Shown piece after piece: positions 5,945 to 8,188 of a stretch of DNA of 8,188 nt (positions within the stretch are counted from its first letter, which is position 1; each line of letters begins with the position of its first letter). The position numbers were made by a program, and so were the translations under genes. The stretch comes from Thermocladium sp. UBA166 (GTDB taxonomy: Archaea > Thermoproteota > Thermoprotei > Thermoproteales > Thermocladiaceae). Below the pieces are notes generated by a model. The model did no database searches. It was not told where the DNA came from and saw only the letters and a program-made list of their open reading frames with translations. The DNA lies in NCBI GenBank assembly GCA_002508315.1, contig DAHE01000024.1:4596-12783 (forward strand), written 5' to 3'.

Positions 5945-6589
5945 CTTGCTTATCTCCAATTCAACGCATGCCTCGCTTTCCTTGGTTTTATCGATGCGGT
6001 AAGGTATTTCCCCCAGCAATCCCTGCAAGTAATTCATGGCTAGGTCCAACCCATCCTCATTGCACAGCTTGGCCCTGACTGTGGAGCCCACCACTACTAA
6101 ATCTATCCTGGCTAACCCCCTCAATTGAACCAGCCTCAGCATTTGGGGAGATATATCGGAAAGCCGCGATCTATCCAACTTACCCATCTCGTGAAGTATC
6201 GTGGAGATGGGGGCGCCGATCGAGACGAGCATATCCATGTCTATCACAACCACGCGCCTACCCCAAAACGTGGGCAGCGACAAGCTTGGAATTAAGTGGG
6301 CATTACTTTCAAGAGGCTTCTCCACCACTCCCGATACAAATGAGAACTTCTTGAGGAGCTCCTCCAATTCCCCCATGCCCATGTCGCTCCCGCTCATATC
6401 CGCTATTATGTGTATCATCTTTTGGTTTCTATTATATGAGATGTTTATTATATTCACGCCGTGATCTGCATAAGCATTACTGATCGCCGCTAAAATACCC
6501 GGCTTATCATCGTTTATCTGAATTAAGAACTCAGCTAAACTACGCCCAGATGCATCGTATACCAGCGAAAGCTCCCTGTTAAATATCAT
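5939..6589 (-). CDS. ACT-domain protein, probable amino-acid-responsive regulator
   Basis: A 216-residue soluble protein. Residues 19-92 form an ACT domain: LAEFLIQINDDKPGILAAIS, then a GVNIINI strand, a second strand with IHIIADM, a helix with LEELLKKF, and a closing VVEKP. ACT domains bind small effectors, usually amino acids. Residues 97-216 form a second domain I cannot name; RRVVVIDMDMLVSI and a GLARIDLVVVG strand weakly recall the V4R-type sensor fused to ACT in some archaea. No DNA-binding motif is visible. I use ATG 6589, not the upstream TTG 6604, because TTTATAAA at 6613-6620 is centred exactly 27.5 bases before it, the spacing seen at 3458 and 8005; the TTG would lie too close to the box. 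It is convergent with the thiolase gene, overlapping by 6 bases. Confidence 0.75.
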   Translation of the reverse strand: MIFNRELSLVYDASGRSLAEFLIQINDDKPGILAAISNAYADHGVNIINISYNRNQKMIHIIADMSGSDMGMGELEELLKKFSFVSGVVEKPLESNAHLIPSLSLPTFWGRRVVVIDMDMLVSIGAPISTILHEMGKLDRSRLSDISPQMLRLVQLRGLARIDLVVVGSTVRAKLCNEDGLDLAMNYLQGLLGEIPYRIDKTKESEACVELEISKL

Positions 6590-6612
6590 CGAACCCACGG
6601 CCAACGTGGCGT

Positions 6613-6620
6613 TTTATAAA
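6613..6620 (-). promoter_or_regulatory. TATA box of the ACT-domain gene
   Basis: TTTATAAA on the minus strand, centred 27.5 bases before ATG 6589. It selects that ATG over the TTG (6604) and GTG (6598) in the same frame. Confidence 0.75.
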
Positions 6621-6673
6621 CTTGTTGAGACGGTGCTAACTTCATACCGCTTAGGCAATAACCTTTGGGGAGG

Positions 6674-6679
6674 AAAAAA
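6674..6679 (-). terminator. T-run downstream of the secreted-protein gene
   Basis: On the minus strand this is a run of six T, about 30 bases past the stop codon at 6710. It is preceded by further T-rich sequence (ATTATTTTGAG). Short T-runs are the usual archaeal intrinsic termination signal. Confidence 0.45.
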
Positions 6680-6709
6680 GCTATTTCTCAAAATAATTAA
6701 TGAATCGAT

Positions 6710-7744
6710 TTAATGCTTATGTCTCCTCCCGTTGCCTGGGCCATGAGGTCCATGCGAATGGATCGAGTGCGTTACCTTGCTTAAGCCACTGCGGATTCCC
6801 TGGGGCCCACTGCCCAGCAACTGCTGTAATTGCTGTATTAATTGGTATAGCTGGGTATCGTTGTATCCATGACTCAGCAGCACCATATACGACCTATATA
6901 ATGCGTTGTATATATGCTCTATTCTCTTGTAAGCCCCAAATGCATTGCCGGTCACATTGTAGAATATGGAGGTTGAGTTTATGTACATAGACGATCTAAG
7001 CACGGCCCTGGCGGCGGCTGCCTGGAGCTTCTTGGCCTCTATAATAGATGCCCTTATGGAGTTCAGCTGAGCGCGTATAGCCACTAGCTCCGCCCTTATG
7101 CTGCTGGCATTCAATAAGGACGAGTTGCCGGCGCTCAGGTGCGAGGTTATATTGCTTAGCTCTCCCATTATGCGCGTTAAGTTGCCAACAGCCTCAGTGG
7201 CATTAAACGCAGTAGCCTCTCTGAGCAGCACAGAGGCTTCCCGCCGCTCGGCTTCTGCTTGGGCCAGGAGGCCCGCGGCCCTGTTGAGGTGCCTTCCGTG
7301 AACGATCTGGACAAATGCCTTCTGCTCTAAGTGAATGGCCTCTATTGCGTCCTTCAACGCGGTAAAGCATTGGGACTCGTTCATCAATCCCTTGGCGGTT
7401 TCAGTCAAGTTCTCGGCTTGGCTAAGCAGCATTAATGTTTCGTTATTGTGGGTCGCATTGGCGAGGGGATATACCCTATCATAGAATATCTGGCTGAGCT
7501 CCACGTGAACCAATGCCGCCACGCACGTCGAGTTCTGGGCCTGGGAGGCGGCGTTGACAGTGCTAGATGAATTCACCGGAGGAGGGGTTGTTGTGTTAGT
7601 GGGTGAAGGGGGAGCGGTGGTCGTATTGGTCGCCGTGGTTGTGTTTGTAGTCGACGCGTGCAGCGAGGCCGCTGTCGCTAACAGCATCACCATTAATGCG
7701 GCCGCCAACAGCGCCATAGTGCTCATGCTTGGTTTTATTTCCAT
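6710..7744 (-). CDS. secreted, sequon-rich helical protein with His-rich C-terminus
   Basis: A 344-residue protein of unknown function. Residues 1-30 form a signal peptide: a short basic start, hydrophobic core at 10-26, probable cleavage after A26 or A30. A Thr/Asn/Pro linker (31-62) with three NTTT units follows. Residues 74-320 are mostly Ala/Leu/Glu/Gln-rich amphipathic helix, likely coiled coil or a helical bundle. I count about 17 N-x-S/T sequons spread through the protein, suggesting heavy N-glycosylation on the cell surface, as is common for crenarchaeal exported proteins. Two cysteines (C74, C126) could form a disulfide. The last 24 residues are basic and rich in His and Gly (HSIHSHGPHG, ending RRHKH) and might bind metal. 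No C-terminal membrane anchor is present, so the protein is probably released or held by other surface proteins. Start ATG 7744 agrees with a TATA-like box; ATG 7726 would also keep the signal core. Confidence 0.7.
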   Translation of the reverse strand: MEIKPSMSTMALLAAALMVMLLATAASLHASTTNTTTATNTTTAPPSPTNTTTPPPVNSSSTVNAASQAQNSTCVAALVHVELSQIFYDRVYPLANATHNNETLMLLSQAENLTETAKGLMNESQCFTALKDAIEAIHLEQKAFVQIVHGRHLNRAAGLLAQAEAERREASVLLREATAFNATEAVGNLTRIMGELSNITSHLSAGNSSLLNASSIRAELVAIRAQLNSIRASIIEAKKLQAAAARAVLRSSMYINSTSIFYNVTGNAFGAYKRIEHIYNALYRSYMVLLSHGYNDTQLYQLIQQLQQLLGSGPQGIRSGLSKVTHSIHSHGPHGPGNGRRHKH

Positions 7745-7765
7745 AAATCGCCAGCTAGCCGCTCC

Positions 7766-7773
7766 TTAATTAG
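7766..7773 (-). promoter_or_regulatory. TATA-like box of the secreted-protein gene
   Basis: CTAATTAA on the minus strand, centred about 25 bases before ATG 7744. It is weaker than the other boxes in the window. Confidence 0.4.
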
Positions 7774-7939
7774 AACTGCTCTCTCCACGGGTTTTCAGTT
7801 TATGTGGAACAATAAGTGGAACTGATAGTGAATTCCAGTTGAAACTCCCTCCGTTTCCCGTAATTCCCCTTGAGCTGTAAAACTCTTTCAATTATTAAGG
7901 AGACAAAAAAACTTACGCCGCCTTGGGAGGCCGGGTTTC

Positions 7940-7957
7940 CAGCTGATTTCAGAGCTG
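7940..7957 (+). repeat. small hairpin upstream of hom
   Basis: CAGCT (7940-7944) pairs with AGCTG (7953-7957) over an 8-base loop. It lies between two TATA-like AATTATTAA copies (7890-7898 and 7972-7980). If transcription started from the upstream copy, the hairpin would sit in a leader before the hom gene. It is short and could be chance. Confidence 0.2.
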
Positions 7958-7973
7958 AGGCGCTGGGCATTAA

Positions 7974-7981
7974 TTATTAAA
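7974..7981 (+). promoter_or_regulatory. TATA box of the homoserine dehydrogenase gene
   Basis: TTATTAAA, centred 27.5 bases before GTG 8005; this supports both a leaderless message and the GTG start. Confidence 0.65.
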
Positions 7982-8004
7982 TTCTCCCATGGATTGGGAA
8001 TAGC

Positions 8005-8188
8005 GTGAGGATATCGCTCATAGGCTTTGGAAATGTTGGGAGGGACTTCGCCAAGCTCCTCCTCAAGAGGGAAATCAATGCCTGTGTGGTGGCGATAATG
8101 GCCTCCAAGGGAGGCGTGTTGAGGCGGGACTGCATGAGGGCCAGCGATTTGAATAGATACATAGAAGAGGGGATATATGGAGAGAGCG
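8005..8188 (+). CDS. hom: homoserine dehydrogenase, N-terminal part (cut by window end)
   Basis: The first 61 codons of an NAD(P)-dependent oxidoreductase. RISLIGFGNVGRDFAKLLL (2-20) is a Rossmann GxGxxG nucleotide-binding motif of the GFGNVG type seen in homoserine dehydrogenases. It is followed by a strand (CVVAIMASKGGVL) and the R-ASDLNRYIEEG region, which match the family's pattern of a V-AI-DS-G strand and a later D-L helix. The enzyme reduces aspartate semialdehyde to homoserine on the way to threonine, methionine and isoleucine. GTG 8005 is the start: the ATG at 7989 runs into a stop, and a TATA box lies 27.5 bases upstream of the GTG. The remainder lies outside the window. Other Rossmann dehydrogenases are less likely. 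Confidence 0.72.
   Translation, partial: MRISLIGFGNVGRDFAKLLLKREINACVVAIMASKGGVLRRDCMRASDLNRYIEEGIYGES

Overview
The window looks like a chromosomal segment of a hyperthermophilic crenarchaeon (Thermoproteota), most likely of the Thermoproteales. I infer this from the gene content (an archaeal DUF2070 membrane protein, a DUF2153-like protein, a D1-less Trm5-type tRNA methyltransferase, a TtuA/Ncs6 tRNA thiolase and a sequon-rich secreted protein). The promoter style agrees: TATA boxes sit about 25-30 bases before the start codon, with no room for a ribosome-binding leader, which is the mark of leaderless archaeal mRNAs. The genus is not determined.

Layout. Bases 1-64 may hold the tail of a plus-strand gene. 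A minus-strand DUF2070 membrane protein fills 57-1901. A divergent intergenic region with a nested inverted repeat follows, then a plus-strand DUF2153-like gene (2132-2605). Bases 2606-3457 (852 bases) hold no intact gene. They contain a large block of long-range and local base pairing (about 2700-3125), a second compact paired block (3289-3410), and a stop-riddled plus-strand reading frame that ends at 3213 and faintly resembles the end of a TnpB transposon protein. Three plus-strand genes follow, each with its own TATA box: a Trm5-like tRNA(G37) methyltransferase (3458-4291), a BlaI/MecI-type winged-helix regulator (4349-4744) and a TtuA/Ncs6 tRNA 2-thiolation enzyme (4916-5944). The last overlaps tail to tail with a minus-strand ACT-domain protein (5939-6589). 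A minus-strand secreted, heavily N-glycosylatable helical protein with a His-rich tail (6710-7744) comes next. The window ends in the first 61 codons of homoserine dehydrogenase on the plus strand (from 8005).

How the genes relate. There is no long operon; almost every gene has its own promoter. Two tRNA-modification genes lie close together with an orphan BlaI-like repressor between them. The ACT-domain protein and homoserine dehydrogenase both point to amino-acid metabolism, but the secreted-protein gene separates them. The most unusual part is 2606-3457, a candidate for one or two uncharacterised structured RNAs, possibly derived from a decayed IS605-type element.
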